64,000 bases of DNA from CAVQMB01 sp963713445 (GTDB lineage: Bacteria; Pseudomonadota; Gammaproteobacteria; Competibacterales; Competibacteraceae), in contig CAVQMB010000023.1 of NCBI GenBank assembly GCA_963713445.1, positions 12,136 through 76,135 on the forward strand. The letters run 5' to 3'. The stretch's first letter is position 1; the number at the start of each line of letters is the position of its first letter. The translations under genes and the position numbers were made by a program. Of this stretch, positions 26,517 through 34,746 are shown one piece after another. Under the pieces are notes generated by a model, which saw only the letters and a program-made list of their open reading frames with translations, had not been told where the DNA came from and made no database searches.

Positions 26517-27152
26517 TCACGGGATCGTGTCAGTCGCTTCATCAGCGCCCAGTTCGGCTGCAACTTGCCTAAATTGCTCCAGCGCCGCTTCCAGGTCGTC
26601 GACGATCTCCTGGGCCAAAACTTCCGGCGCGGGCAGGTTGTCGGAGTCGTCCAGTGATTCGTCGCGCAGCCAGAAGATGTCGAGGCTGGCTTTGTCGCGG
26701 GCTACCATGTCTTTGTAGTCGTAGGCGCGCCAGCGGTCGGTGGGATTCTTCTTCTCTGGCCAGGTGGCCTTACGGTCGTGGCGGTTGGCCAGGTTGTAGC
26801 ACTTCACGAAGTCGTCGAGGTCTTCGCGCTTCAAGGGGTTGGTCTTGAGCGTGAAGTGCCTGTTGGTGCGCAGGTCGTAGATCCAGAGCTTCCTGGTCCA
26901 CGGAGTTTCGCTGGCGGCCTTCTTTTCGAAGAACAGCACGTTGGCCTTGACGCCCTGGGCGTAGAACAGGCCTGTGGGCAGGCGCAGCAGGGTATGGACG
27001 TCGCATTCGTGCAGCGGCTTGCGGCGGATGGTTTCGCCGGCGCCGCCTTCGAACAGGGCGTTATCAGGCACCACCACAGCGGCGCGGCCGTTGACCTTGA
27101 GCAGGGTCTTGATGTGCTGTACGAAGTTGAGCTGCTTGCGCGGCCCGGGTCG
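26517..27152 (-). pseudogene. hsdM: hsdM, C-terminal fragment
   Basis: C-terminal part of a type I restriction-modification DNA methyltransferase subunit. It runs from K-Q-L-N-F-V-Q-H-I-K through V-V-V-P-D-N-A-L-F-E-G-G-A-G-E-T-I-R-R and A-N-V-L-F-F-E-K-K to a stop at 26517. The SAM-binding D-P-A-C-G-T-G-type motif and the N-P-P-F catalytic motif, which should lie before this part, are missing; the upstream sequence is instead the beginning of an AbiEii toxin gene. The matching N-terminal piece is found 1.7 kb away (28797-29186). The methylase is therefore inactive as written. Confidence 0.85.
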
Positions 27153-27265
27153 ATGCCGTGCGCGTAATACAGCAACAAGTCCCGCGCCGTCGCGCCCGCC
27201 AGGAAGAACCGTGTATCGCCGGCCCCGGCGCGAAGAGCTGCGGTCAGTGCCGCAAGGTATCGCAA
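27152..27265 (-). pseudogene. AbiEii/AbiGii toxin gene, N-terminal stump
   Basis: Right after the AbiEi stop a frame codes about 38 residues (Y-L-A-A-L-T-A-A-L-R-A-G, F-F-L-A-G-A-T-A-R-D-L-L-L, H-G-I-D-P-G-R) that match the start of nucleotidyltransferase toxins of the AbiEii family, up to the point where D-x-D would follow. There it runs into hsdM coding sequence in another frame. The catalytic aspartates and the rest of the toxin (usually about 250 residues or more) are absent, so no active toxin can be made. Confidence 0.7.
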
Positions 27266-27266
27266 T

Positions 27267-28298
27267 TCATTCCTGGTCGATAAGTTCAGCAAGGTAGAGC
27301 TCGTAGACACGTTTTGCCGCCTCCATGCAGCGCGCATCGCCGGTGGCCAACAAGTCCGCGTAGATGAGAACCGGCGGCACCAGGTCCGGGTGATTCCAGG
27401 GGTAGTTGAAGATCCAGAAGCGTTTGCGGATTTCGACGTCGCCCGCAGGATCGGTACGCAGGCGATGATCGGCGAGCAAACGAGTCGGCACCTTCTCGGC
27501 ATAGAGCGTGGTGATGCCGGGGCGCAGGTAATGCTCCAATTTTGCCGCTGCGGGTTCAGCGCCGAACTGCGCCTCATACGCGGCAACGTCGAGCGGCTCC
27601 CACCAATCTCCAGCCGGCGCCTGGTAACGGCCGAGTAGTAGTTTCGGTCGCAATGTGCGGGCATAGGCTTCCATCCAGATATCGAGCAGCCGGCGGCGAT
27701 TGCGCAGTCGGCGCCCCGCCTCGCCTAACGCAACCACGAATCCCTCCTGCGCCAAATCCGCCATGACAACGCCCACCGTGCCGTGGGCAACACCGGCCAG
27801 CGTGGCAATCTCGCGATACGGCTGCGTCACCAGTTCAGGTCGGCACAACAGTGCGAAAACGGCCTGTAGGCCGGTGGCCTGGAACGCCCGCCCAACCGTG
27901 AGCGGCGTCAACTTTTCCTCAGGGCGCTGCCCCTTGACCCACACCAACACGGGAGGGCGATGCACATAGGCATTGCCGGCGGCATCCAGGAAGGCCACCC
28001 CGCGCTCCCGCAGCGCATCGGCCAATTGCGGGGTCACATAGTCGGTCACCAAGAGCGCATCCGGTCCCAACCGCTCCAGTGCCAGCAAGGCTGCGCCCAG
28101 GGTGGCAGGGCGCAACCCTCGCTTCACTTGCGCCACAAATTCAATGACTTGTCCATCGACTCGCAGCCGCAACCGGCCGGCGCCCCCTTGATCGCGGGCT
28201 TTCGGCTCCAATTCGGCAACCGTAATATCGAGCCCCAACGCCTTCGCCGCAGCGACGGCATTGCCAAGCAACCTGTGTTTGTCGGGGTGATTGTCCAT
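27267..28298 (-). CDS. AbiEi-family antitoxin / transcriptional regulator
   Basis: 343 residues, intact. It matches the longer AbiEi-type antitoxins: an N-terminal part with R-L-R-L-R-V-D-G-Q, a winged-helix-like region in the middle (Y-R-E-I-A-T-L-A-G-V-A-H-G-T-V-G-V-V) and a C-terminal domain ending V-L-I-Y-A-D-L-L-A-T-G-D-A-R. In type IV toxin-antitoxin systems the AbiEi protein neutralises AbiEii and represses its own promoter. Here the partner toxin directly downstream is truncated, leaving an orphan antitoxin. A symmetric set of TGTCCA half-sites covers its start codon. Confidence 0.8.
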   Translation of the reverse strand: MDNHPDKHRLLGNAVAAAKALGLDITVAELEPKARDQGGAGRLRLRVDGQVIEFVAQVKRGLRPATLGAALLALERLGPDALLVTDYVTPQLADALRERGVAFLDAAGNAYVHRPPVLVWVKGQRPEEKLTPLTVGRAFQATGLQAVFALLCRPELVTQPYREIATLAGVAHGTVGVVMADLAQEGFVVALGEAGRRLRNRRRLLDIWMEAYARTLRPKLLLGRYQAPAGDWWEPLDVAAYEAQFGAEPAAAKLEHYLRPGITTLYAEKVPTRLLADHRLRTDPAGDVEIRKRFWIFNYPWNHPDLVPPVLIYADLLATGDARCMEAAKRVYELYLAELIDQE

Positions 28299-28345
28299 TA
28301 ATTATTAATGTCCACGTTTCATGGACAAATGTCAATAATGGACAA
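28291..28345. promoter_or_regulatory. Candidate AbiEi operator, four half-sites
   Basis: TGTCCA occurs at 28292-28297 and 28309-28314, and its complement TGGACA at 28322-28327 and 28339-28344. The spacing is 11, 7 and 11 bases, giving perfect mirror symmetry about position 28318. The left arm includes the abiEi start codon. A third pair (GTCCAC / GTGGAC, 28372-28388) lies further upstream. Autoregulation through inverted repeats is established for AbiE systems; binding here is inference from the pattern. Confidence 0.65.
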
Positions 28346-28796
28346 ACATCATTTGTACAGGAAGCAATATGGTCCACAGCACGTGGACAACCGAAATGGA
28401 TGGACGGAGCTCCTTGGCAAGCAGGCTGGTTTCGCGGAAAAGGCCCGGCCTCTACCAGTCCGGCGTTTCGTTCGGAGTGCTCCAATGCTTGTTAATGATC
28501 TCGCTCACGATGCGAAAGGTCACGAGCGCTCCATCTCTTTGATGGATTCGAAGAAGTGATGCCGTGCACGCATCCGTCGACTGCAGCGTGATGGCGACGA
28601 CGGCGCTGTAGTATGCCTCGAACGCCTTGCCTCCGTACGGGCTAGCCTCGTGATCAACGCCGAAAACTTGGCTACGTGGATCCGGCTAGCAAATGGTACT
28701 TGGGGTGCGAAAAAGATTCGGCGCGCGTCTTCTTATCCAAAGCAGCCACCGCCTATCCGTAATGAGAACCAGTATGTCCTCGAACTGACGACCATT
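28346..28796. other. Non-coding or decayed region, possible gene end
   Basis: No intact gene. On the minus strand one frame between about 28688 and a TAG at 28452-28454 reads like the end of a protein (G-G-K-A-F-E-A-Y-Y-S-A-V-V-A-I-T-L and F-R-I-V-S-E-I-I-N-K-H-W); the family is not recognised and no start is present. The rest, next to the broken end of hsdM, resembles nothing I know. It is probably DNA brought in with the AbiE genes. Confidence 0.25.
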
Positions 28797-29186
28797 CTAA
28801 ACCGTGGACTGACCCGTTGTTTTAATGTTAGACCCGACCCTTTTTTGCATGCCGACTAGCGGCTGTTGCAGCTTGACCGGATCCTGAAATTTGTTCTGAG
28901 CCTTATTGAAGATCAGGCCGAGCAGGCCCTTCTCTTTACCCAGCGCATCCAACGCATGGCGGTAATGGTCAAACAGCTCGTCGCCATCCTTCTTGATCAG
29001 GCTGGACCAACTGTACTGCTGCGGCACGATGCTGGGCTGGTGGTACGGTGCCTCGGTGCGCTCGTCGGCGATCTTGAGGAACAGCAGGTAGGTGAGCTGT
29101 TCGACGTAGTCGCCGTAGCTCATGCCGTCGTCGCGGAGGACGTTACAGTAGTTCCAGAGCTTCTGGACGAGAGAGGACGTATTCAC
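28797..29186 (-). pseudogene. hsdM: hsdM, N-terminal fragment
   Basis: Begins at a GTG that overlaps the stop of hepT (GTGA). It codes the N-terminal helical domain of a type I methyltransferase subunit: L-V-Q-K-L-W-N-Y-C, M-S-Y-G-D-Y-V-E-Q-L-T-Y-L-L-F-L-K-I-A-D-E and L-L-G-L-I-F-N-K-A-Q-N-K-F. About 110 residues match; after D-P-V-K-L-Q the sequence turns into unrelated DNA and stops at 28797. It is the 5' half of the gene whose 3' part lies at 26517-27152. Confidence 0.85.
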
Positions 29187-29531
29187 TCGGGGCTCTCGGT
29201 TGACTTCAGTATGGCTTCCAGGGCGACGATCAACGCCGGAACGCCGTCCGTGATGACGGTGTAGAGGCGCCGATAGTCGATTGCACCGTATTCGTGCGCG
29301 AGCACATTGCGGAAGCCAATGATCCCTTTCCAGGGCACTTCGGGATGCCGCGATACCGTCTCCGCCGAAACCCGCCGCGCCGACAATTTCCAACGCCCGC
29401 TCGATGGCATAGCGACTTCTCGCGTCGGCAAGCAACTGATCCAGATCCAGACCAGCCGAAAACGCGGTGACCTGCCTCGGCGCGTCGAGCATGTCCCAAA
29501 GATGCGCGGCGCCCCGCTCAAGCAGCGTCAT
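29183..29531 (-). pseudogene. HepT-like (DUF86) toxin gene, one frame change
   Basis: HEPN-type RNase toxin partner of the MNT protein before it; the start overlaps the MNT stop by 14 nt. The first 50 residues (M-T-L-L-E-R-G-A-A-H-L-W-D-M-L) are in one frame and the rest in another, joined near 29375. The second part has the HEPN catalytic motif R-N-V-L-A-H-E-Y, that is Rx4HxY. With one base corrected it would be a normal protein of about 115 residues. Its stop overlaps the hsdM start, so it is embedded in the hsd operon. Confidence 0.75.
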
Positions 29532-29850
29532 ACAATACCCTCAGATCCCGCTCGATGCTTCTCCGACGATAGGGGTTACGCAGAATCTCGGGCGGCACGA
29601 TATCCACTCGCCTGTCGCCGAAGAGGCGGGTGAAATCCTCTTGCAGATCCTGAGCGGCCCACAGCGACGGCGCCTGACCCGGCTCGAACTCAATAATAAG
29701 ATCGATGTCGCTGCCGGGCTTGAGCTCATCACGCGCGGCCGAACCGAACAGCGCAAGCTGTTTGATGTGATACCGGCGAACCACGGCGGCCAGCTTACGA
29801 CGCCTGATCACCAACCCGCCGCCGATGACAGGATCCTCATCTGAGCTCAT
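29518..29850 (-). CDS. MNT-type nucleotidyltransferase antitoxin
   Basis: 110-residue minimal nucleotidyltransferase. G-S-A-A-R near residue 36 and D-I-D (Asp48, Asp50) form the GSx10DxD catalytic signature. Such proteins AMPylate and inactivate the HepT RNase encoded next door (type VII toxin-antitoxin). The ATG at 29850 overlaps the TAA of the small gene before it (TAATG), so it is translationally coupled to the hsdS/AlbA transcript. Intact, unlike its HepT partner. Confidence 0.82.
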   Translation of the reverse strand: MSSDEDPVIGGGLVIRRRKLAAVVRRYHIKQLALFGSAARDELKPGSDIDLIIEFEPGQAPSLWAAQDLQEDFTRLFGDRRVDIVPPEILRNPYRRRSIERDLRVLYDAA

Positions 29851-30112
29851 TACGGGATTCTCCCAGTCGGACTTGCCACCCAATTTTGCACCAATAGCCG
29901 CGTCGCAGTCTCCCGCTCACGCGCCTGGCCGCCGCGGATTCCGTCCACCAGCACCAGCAGCTCACGGAGCCGCGATCGGACCGCGCCGCCAAAGGCAGCA
30001 GCTTGTACAGCGGCGAGAATGCCAGGCCGTGAACAAGAAATTCTTCCAGATTCGAGATATTGGCGACGTTGCAGAAGTTCAAGGATTTCCTGGCTTTGGT
30101 GGCTGCGTTCAC
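29850..30112 (-). pseudogene. Small coupled ORF, unrecognised, one frame change
   Basis: A GTG at 30112 overlaps the AlbA gene stop (GTGA) and opens a frame (N-A-A-T-K-A-R-K-S-L-N-F-C-N, F-S-P-L-Y-K-L-L-P-L-A-A) that after one base shift near 29985 continues as R-S-R-L-R-E-L-L-V-L-V-D-G-I-R-G-G-Q to the TAA overlapping the MNT start. About 87 residues. No family recognised. Because it is coupled at both ends it is probably a genuine small component of the operon. Confidence 0.4.
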
Positions 30113-31947
30113 TTGTATCTCTTTCGGTAGGCTTGCTCGGGATGATTGGGAAAACCCGGAAATCTCGCCTCAAGCCATCCCGCACGAACCATACGCGTGA
30201 TGTAATGTTTTCGAAGCGCCTCAGCGTCACGATCGAGGAGCCGCGCTAATGTCCGGAGGGACAGCCATTCGTCCTTGCACAACTCTTGTATTGTCCGTTC
30301 AACCAACTCTTTGGGTGCTCGGCCTTTTTCCCGAACCGGCGCAGCGATAGCCTCCAGTGCGGCCTCGTATTGTTCGGACCCCGGTTCGTAATGTCTGGAG
30401 TTCGGTGCGTAATGTCCGGACCTAGCTACGGACGTTTCTGGAAACAACACATTTTTCCCATCACCGTGGGCCAATCGATATCGCGTACCACGTCCCTGCC
30501 CCTCCTGGATCAACCATCCGTGAGAGGCCAATGTCTTCAACCGATCACCAATCTCCCTCGGGTGCTCCCGGGTGTAGGGCTGTACATCCGCATTACTTAC
30601 CATCCCAAAACTATGCGCCAATACAAAAATCATCCGATCGAGCTCAGTCAGCCGGCTGTAGGCATCCCCGACCACCTCCCGCAGTTCACCCTCCACATCC
30701 TCCGGAATCATGCCCGCAAGCGGCAATGTGATGTGCGTCATGTCCAGATCGGTATCCTCAGCCACAAGCGGCCAAAGCCAGTCTTGCTCACGCCAGGCTC
30801 TTAAAATCTTCTGAAACCCGGAACCGGCCTTTTCGCCCAAACCCAGCATCTGGAACATCTTCTGCAACGCCGGGTTGCGCGGATCACTCACGCCACCCTG
30901 GTACAACGCCTCTCGTGGAATACGCAGTCGACCCGGATTGCTGAACAAGAAGGCGTCGGGAACCTTGATCACGGTAATCGGACGGGAGGACTGATGGTCG
31001 GCATGGATCATGGGTATTGACCAGCGCTTCACGTAAGGCCTCGTGTACATGAGTTTCGCCTTGTCTCACCGCGTGCCTGTTCAGCTTGAAGGGGACATTC
31101 AGGCCATCCACCAAACGTGGATAAACGCGATAGTAAAAATTAAACAGATTGGGTTCCCATTTGCCGTCCAGGGTCAAACGAAACGTCCAACGCACCTCCG
31201 GATCATCAGCCAGACGCTCTTGATAATCAACGTGATAATGAGGCAACGCCTCAAGCAGAGCCTGTTCCCGTCCCAACATCAACATGCCCGCGAGTGTGAG
31301 ACACCTTCTCGGCCGGTCTTGCGATCACGCCGAAAGGCACCCAGTCGCTCCAGAAAATCCCTGTCGCTCAAAGCCAGGAACGGATGGTCGGGATCACGCG
31401 AGGCGAAACGATTGCGATAGCCCGTCAGGCTCTCACGGTCCAGATCTTCAACACCAAATCCCTCAAGAATCAGGGCATCCTGGGGTTCATCGCTGGCATC
31501 CCGCAACATCTGGCGCACCTCTGACTCGGTGCAGCGATAATCCCCTTCATAATTGCGCTTGTAGCTGCCCGTTAGCGGATTACCGTTGATGTAAACGGGA
31601 CGTTGCACGCGCGATGCCATCGGAATTCGGATCACCACGAGCTTTAGCCCCGCAATCGGCACTACTCTGAAATCAGACTCCCGACACAGCGGCGAGCTCA
31701 GCTTCTGCGCATTGTTATGGCCGTTCCAGAAATCCTGCCGCAGCGCCTCGGGCTTGCTGACGCCCTGCAATTGCAGCACACGTTTCTCCCTTTCCCTGAC
31801 ACCGAGCACGAGATAGCCGCCCGCGGTATTCGCAAAAGCTGAGACGGTTTCCCAAGCTGATTTCGGGAAGCCACCCGCGGCAGACTTGACTTCGACATCC
31901 TGGTCCTCACCAAGATCGACAAGCGCCAAAAGCTCGGCGGGTGTCAT
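30109..31947 (-). pseudogene. AlbA_2 (Schlafen-type) DNA-binding ATPase-like protein, two frame changes
   Basis: One gene in three frames: 31947-31300 (M-T-P-A-E-L-L, D-V-E-V-K-S-A-A-G-G-F-P, A-F-A-N-T-A-G-G-Y-L-V-L-G-V: the AlbA_2 domain), 31285-31035 (ending E-A-L-R-E-A-L-V-N) and 31035-30109 (M-I-H-A-D-H, then F-S-N-P-G-R-L-R-I-P, then winged-helix domains). Together about 610 residues, the length of COG2865-type regulators often found inside type I restriction loci. The start overlaps the hsdS stop by 4 nt. The function in such loci is not settled; nucleic-acid sensing or regulation is likely. Both shifts look like single-base indels. Confidence 0.72.
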
Positions 31948-33500
31948 AGCCTAGCTCGATCGGTCAGAGTTGGCTCAGCAACCATCGGCAATTCTGACTC
32001 AGCTTCCAGTGATTCTTCGTGTGGCGCGGTCAGCTTGCCTGCGAAGGCCCAGCGCAGAATGGACTGACGCAGGCACTCCGCCCGCATCAGGTTCGCGTCC
32101 ACTTGGGCCTCGAGTTCTGTAACAAGAGAAAAGCGCCTTTCGACTTCAGTGACGATACCTTGTTGTTCGACAGCAGGCGCGAGAGGCACGGCTGTTCCGC
32201 GTATCTCACCAAGGGAAAGGCGGGGCCTCCCGATGCCGTGGAGTACGCTCTTGACTCGCTGCCGGGTAGGTTGGCTATTCAAGGCTGCATTCAAGTACTC
32301 AACTGCGATAACTGGGTGTGGCTTGAATCGTATGCAATCAGCCTTGACCACTGCCGGTCCCACGAATGAGGGAAGAATGCAGGCCCGCGGTGGGTTATCG
32401 CCTAGCGTGGCAATAACCAGATCGCCTGATTGAATCTCATGCTTACGAAGACGTTCGAAATGTGCTACGGAAATATGGGCATACTCATCGGCAAACTCAC
32501 CATCCTTGATATTCTGCAGTCGGATCACGCGTGGTCCGGTCTTTTGATAATGCTCGGTTTTGAGATTCGACCCAAACGGACCGTCGGTGATCGAGTTAGG
32601 CTCTGGCGCAGCCAACTGGTCGACGGACGCCCAGACCCATCCCTCTGGCAGGTCACAGCAATCGGCATGTTCAGGCAGGGCGGGTTCTTTGTACTTCGCC
32701 TTCCACTTGTCGTTCGCCGGCGCTTTGCCTTTGGCCCCCATCTTTGCCAGTTCGGCTTCTTCCCACTTCGCGCGGCGTTCGGCGAGGATGCGGTCGAGGA
32801 GCTTGCTGGCGGGTTCGACGTCTGGATGGGCCTTGCGCCATTCTTCGGTGAGCTTGCCTTCGACGGCGGCTTTGAGGACGGCGGCTTTGTAGCGTTTGAG
32901 GTTGGCCTTGACGCGCTTGAGGTTGGCGACGGCTTCGTCGAGGCGGGAGAACTGCTTTTCGATTTCCGCGACGATACGTTCTTGTTGGTCAAGAGGGGCG
33001 ACGGGTATCCTGCATTCTTTCAGGTAGGCGGTAGGCACACGACGCTGACCAACGGCGCCGGTCATGTGACGCTCGGCCTTTCCACGAAAGGTCTGACTTG
33101 AGACGTAGTAGTAGAGGTACTTGGCATTGATGCCAGGGCTGGGTCGGAGAACATGAAACTCGGTGGAGCCAAATCCGAAGCCATTTACAAGCTTCGGAAC
33201 AACCGCCATCTTGCCGTTTTCCATGCAGGGGGTGATCTTGGCGAAAAGCACGTCACCTTCCAGGAAGGCCGTGAACCCCTTTTTCACCTCACCAGCCGGC
33301 CGCGTTTCTTCGACGTGAATTGACCCGTTGCCTGCACCGACGGCTGGCATGGGGACAAAGGAAACAGGCAGGTCATCGGGTATTGAGGACTTGTCGATGC
33401 GAGGATTGACATCGGCAATATCCTCGACGCTCATTTCCAGCCACTTCTGATAGCTGGCGACGGTAGCTAGGTAATCGGCTCGCGCTTCTTCGGCTCTCAT
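31944..33500 (-). CDS. hsdS: Type I restriction-modification specificity subunit HsdS
   Basis: 518 residues, intact. Two target-recognition domains are joined by conserved helices: the first TRD about residues 20-170, spacer helix with D-Q-Q-E-R-I-V-A-E-I-E-K-Q-F-S-R-L-D near 175-195, second TRD about 300-450 with G-P-F-G-S-N-L-K, and a second helix near 465-495. It sets which bipartite DNA sequence the enzyme recognises. The start overlaps the stop of the duplicated hsdR end (ATGA) and its stop overlaps the AlbA gene start. With hsdM split and hsdR incomplete it cannot work alone. Confidence 0.93.
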   Translation of the reverse strand: MRAEEARADYLATVASYQKWLEMSVEDIADVNPRIDKSSIPDDLPVSFVPMPAVGAGNGSIHVEETRPAGEVKKGFTAFLEGDVLFAKITPCMENGKMAVVPKLVNGFGFGSTEFHVLRPSPGINAKYLYYYVSSQTFRGKAERHMTGAVGQRRVPTAYLKECRIPVAPLDQQERIVAEIEKQFSRLDEAVANLKRVKANLKRYKAAVLKAAVEGKLTEEWRKAHPDVEPASKLLDRILAERRAKWEEAELAKMGAKGKAPANDKWKAKYKEPALPEHADCCDLPEGWVWASVDQLAAPEPNSITDGPFGSNLKTEHYQKTGPRVIRLQNIKDGEFADEYAHISVAHFERLRKHEIQSGDLVIATLGDNPPRACILPSFVGPAVVKADCIRFKPHPVIAVEYLNAALNSQPTRQRVKSVLHGIGRPRLSLGEIRGTAVPLAPAVEQQGIVTEVERRFSLVTELEAQVDANLMRAECLRQSILRWAFAGKLTAPHEESLEAESELPMVAEPTLTDRARL

Positions 33501-34005
33501 GCGGCCAGCGTCTCATTCAAATCTTCAATGATGATTGATAACTCGTGACCGAATATCTGGTAGATCTTACCCAGCCCACCTTCCTGGGCAAACGGCGCAT
33601 ATTCGAAGTCATCCGTCTCGATCCCCAGGTTTGCCGCGATGTGATCCCGAAACATCTCCAGCCAGAGCCGCTGTTCCTCACTGAACTGCTTGCCATTCTG
33701 CGCCTGACTCGCCACCCAGGCATTGAAGTTGGCCTGGACCCGCTCCGGGAACGGGATCGGCTCGTTGTCCTGGTGGATGGCGAAGCGCGCCAGCGATACC
33801 AGGTCGGTGAGGATGCGCCGGCCACCGGCGCCTTTGACTTTGGTCTTTTCCAGCGCGGCATAGGCCTGCCATAGCTGGGATTCGCTCCACAGGTTGGGCG
33901 GCGCCTGGATCTGATCGGCGAGTTCCTTGCTGTTATCGTAGCCCAGGCAAGCCTTGTAGGGTTTGTTGTACAGCATCTGCCACGTGGTGATCCCGGTTTG
34001 CTGCT
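33497..34005 (-). pseudogene. hsdR: Second copy of the hsdR 3' end
   Basis: About 165 residues matching the C-terminal domain of HsdR (EcoEI_R_C type) and paralogous to the end of the hsdR gene at 34747. The two copies share long stretches (Q-I-Q-A-P-P-N-L-W, Q-A-Y-A-A-L-E-K-T-K-V-K-G-A-G-G-R-R) but differ at roughly one residue in five. The frame is open upstream to 34087 but that part lies across a terminator hairpin and is not HsdR. No helicase or nuclease motif is present. Its stop overlaps the hsdS start. Confidence 0.8.
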
Positions 34006-34038
34006 GAACCCTGACCGATCCATCACGCAGCCATGACG

Positions 34039-34081
34039 AAAAAAGGCCGTGACCATCAAGCGTTAAGGAAAACACCGGCCT
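34039..34081 (-). terminator. Terminator of the MNT/HepT cassette
   Basis: On the minus strand AGGCCG...TG pairs with CA-CGGCCT (one bulged base, 21-base loop) and is followed by a run of six T. It begins a few bases after the hepT stop and separates this toxin-antitoxin pair from the second hsdR end and hsdS. Confidence 0.55.
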
Positions 34082-34087
34082 CTGCAT

Positions 34088-34429
34088 TCAGTCTTCTGCC
34101 AGCAGCGTCGCAATGACACCCAGCAGCGGCTCCAACTGGCTCTCGACGACACCCCAAACAAGGCGATCGTCGACACTAGCGTAGCCGTGGATCAGGATGT
34201 TCCTGAATGCAACGATGCGCGGTAATTCAGAGATCTTCCCGGCGGTATCCGGATCGACACGCGAAAGCTGATTCAAGGCCTCGCCAAGGATCTCGAACTG
34301 GCGTTCGACGGCGGAGCGCAGCAACTCATCGTTTTGATAGGCGGCAAACCCCTTGCCCTGGATGAACCGCTTGATCCGCTGCAGGGCCTGTTGCGCGTCC
34401 CAGACCAGTTTGGCAGCGTCAACCTGCAT
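34088..34429 (-). CDS. HepT-like (DUF86) HEPN toxin
   Basis: 113 residues, intact. The HEPN RNase motif Rx4HxY is R-N-I-L-I-H-G-Y (Arg76, His81, Tyr83), with the helical frame typical of DUF86/HepT proteins. The start overlaps the end of the MNT gene by 11 nt. In known pairs HepT cuts RNA and is silenced by AMPylation of its tyrosine. This pair lies between hsdR and its duplicated 3' end and has its own terminator. Confidence 0.88.
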   Translation of the reverse strand: MQVDAAKLVWDAQQALQRIKRFIQGKGFAAYQNDELLRSAVERQFEILGEALNQLSRVDPDTAGKISELPRIVAFRNILIHGYASVDDRLVWGVVESQLEPLLGVIATLLAED

Positions 34430-34739
34430 AGAGATTCTGGCGTTCGCTGCCGACGCGCCGACGGAAGTAGGGATTGCTCAGGTTGTTTTCGGTAAGTAGG
34501 TCGACCGGACGTCCAAAAAGTTGTTCCAGGCCTTCTTTGAGCGCGAAATAGGCTTGCGCGTATTGCGCCGGCTCGACCACGTCAAACTCGACCAGAAAAT
34601 CGAGATCGCTGCGTTCGGGATCGAAATCAGCGCGCGTCGCCGAGCCGAAAAGGTCGAGCCTACGCGCGCCGTGGCGACGGCACAGAGTTGCCAACGCAGC
34701 GCGGTGCCGTCGAATCTCGTTGTCTATTGCTGCGTTCAT
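34419..34739 (-). CDS. MNT-type nucleotidyltransferase antitoxin
   Basis: 106 residues. F-G-S-A-T-R (Gly32, Ser33) and S-D-L-D-F (Asp45, Asp47) make up the nucleotidyltransferase signature GSx10DxD; the later P-V-D-L-L-T-E is also typical. Antitoxin partner of the following HepT. It starts 7 nt after the hsdR stop. It is clearly different in sequence from the MNT protein at 29518, so the two pairs were acquired separately rather than duplicated here. Confidence 0.87.
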   Translation of the reverse strand: MNAAIDNEIRRHRAALATLCRRHGARRLDLFGSATRADFDPERSDLDFLVEFDVVEPAQYAQAYFALKEGLEQLFGRPVDLLTENNLSNPYFRRRVGSERQNLYAG

Positions 34740-34746
34740 ACCAATT

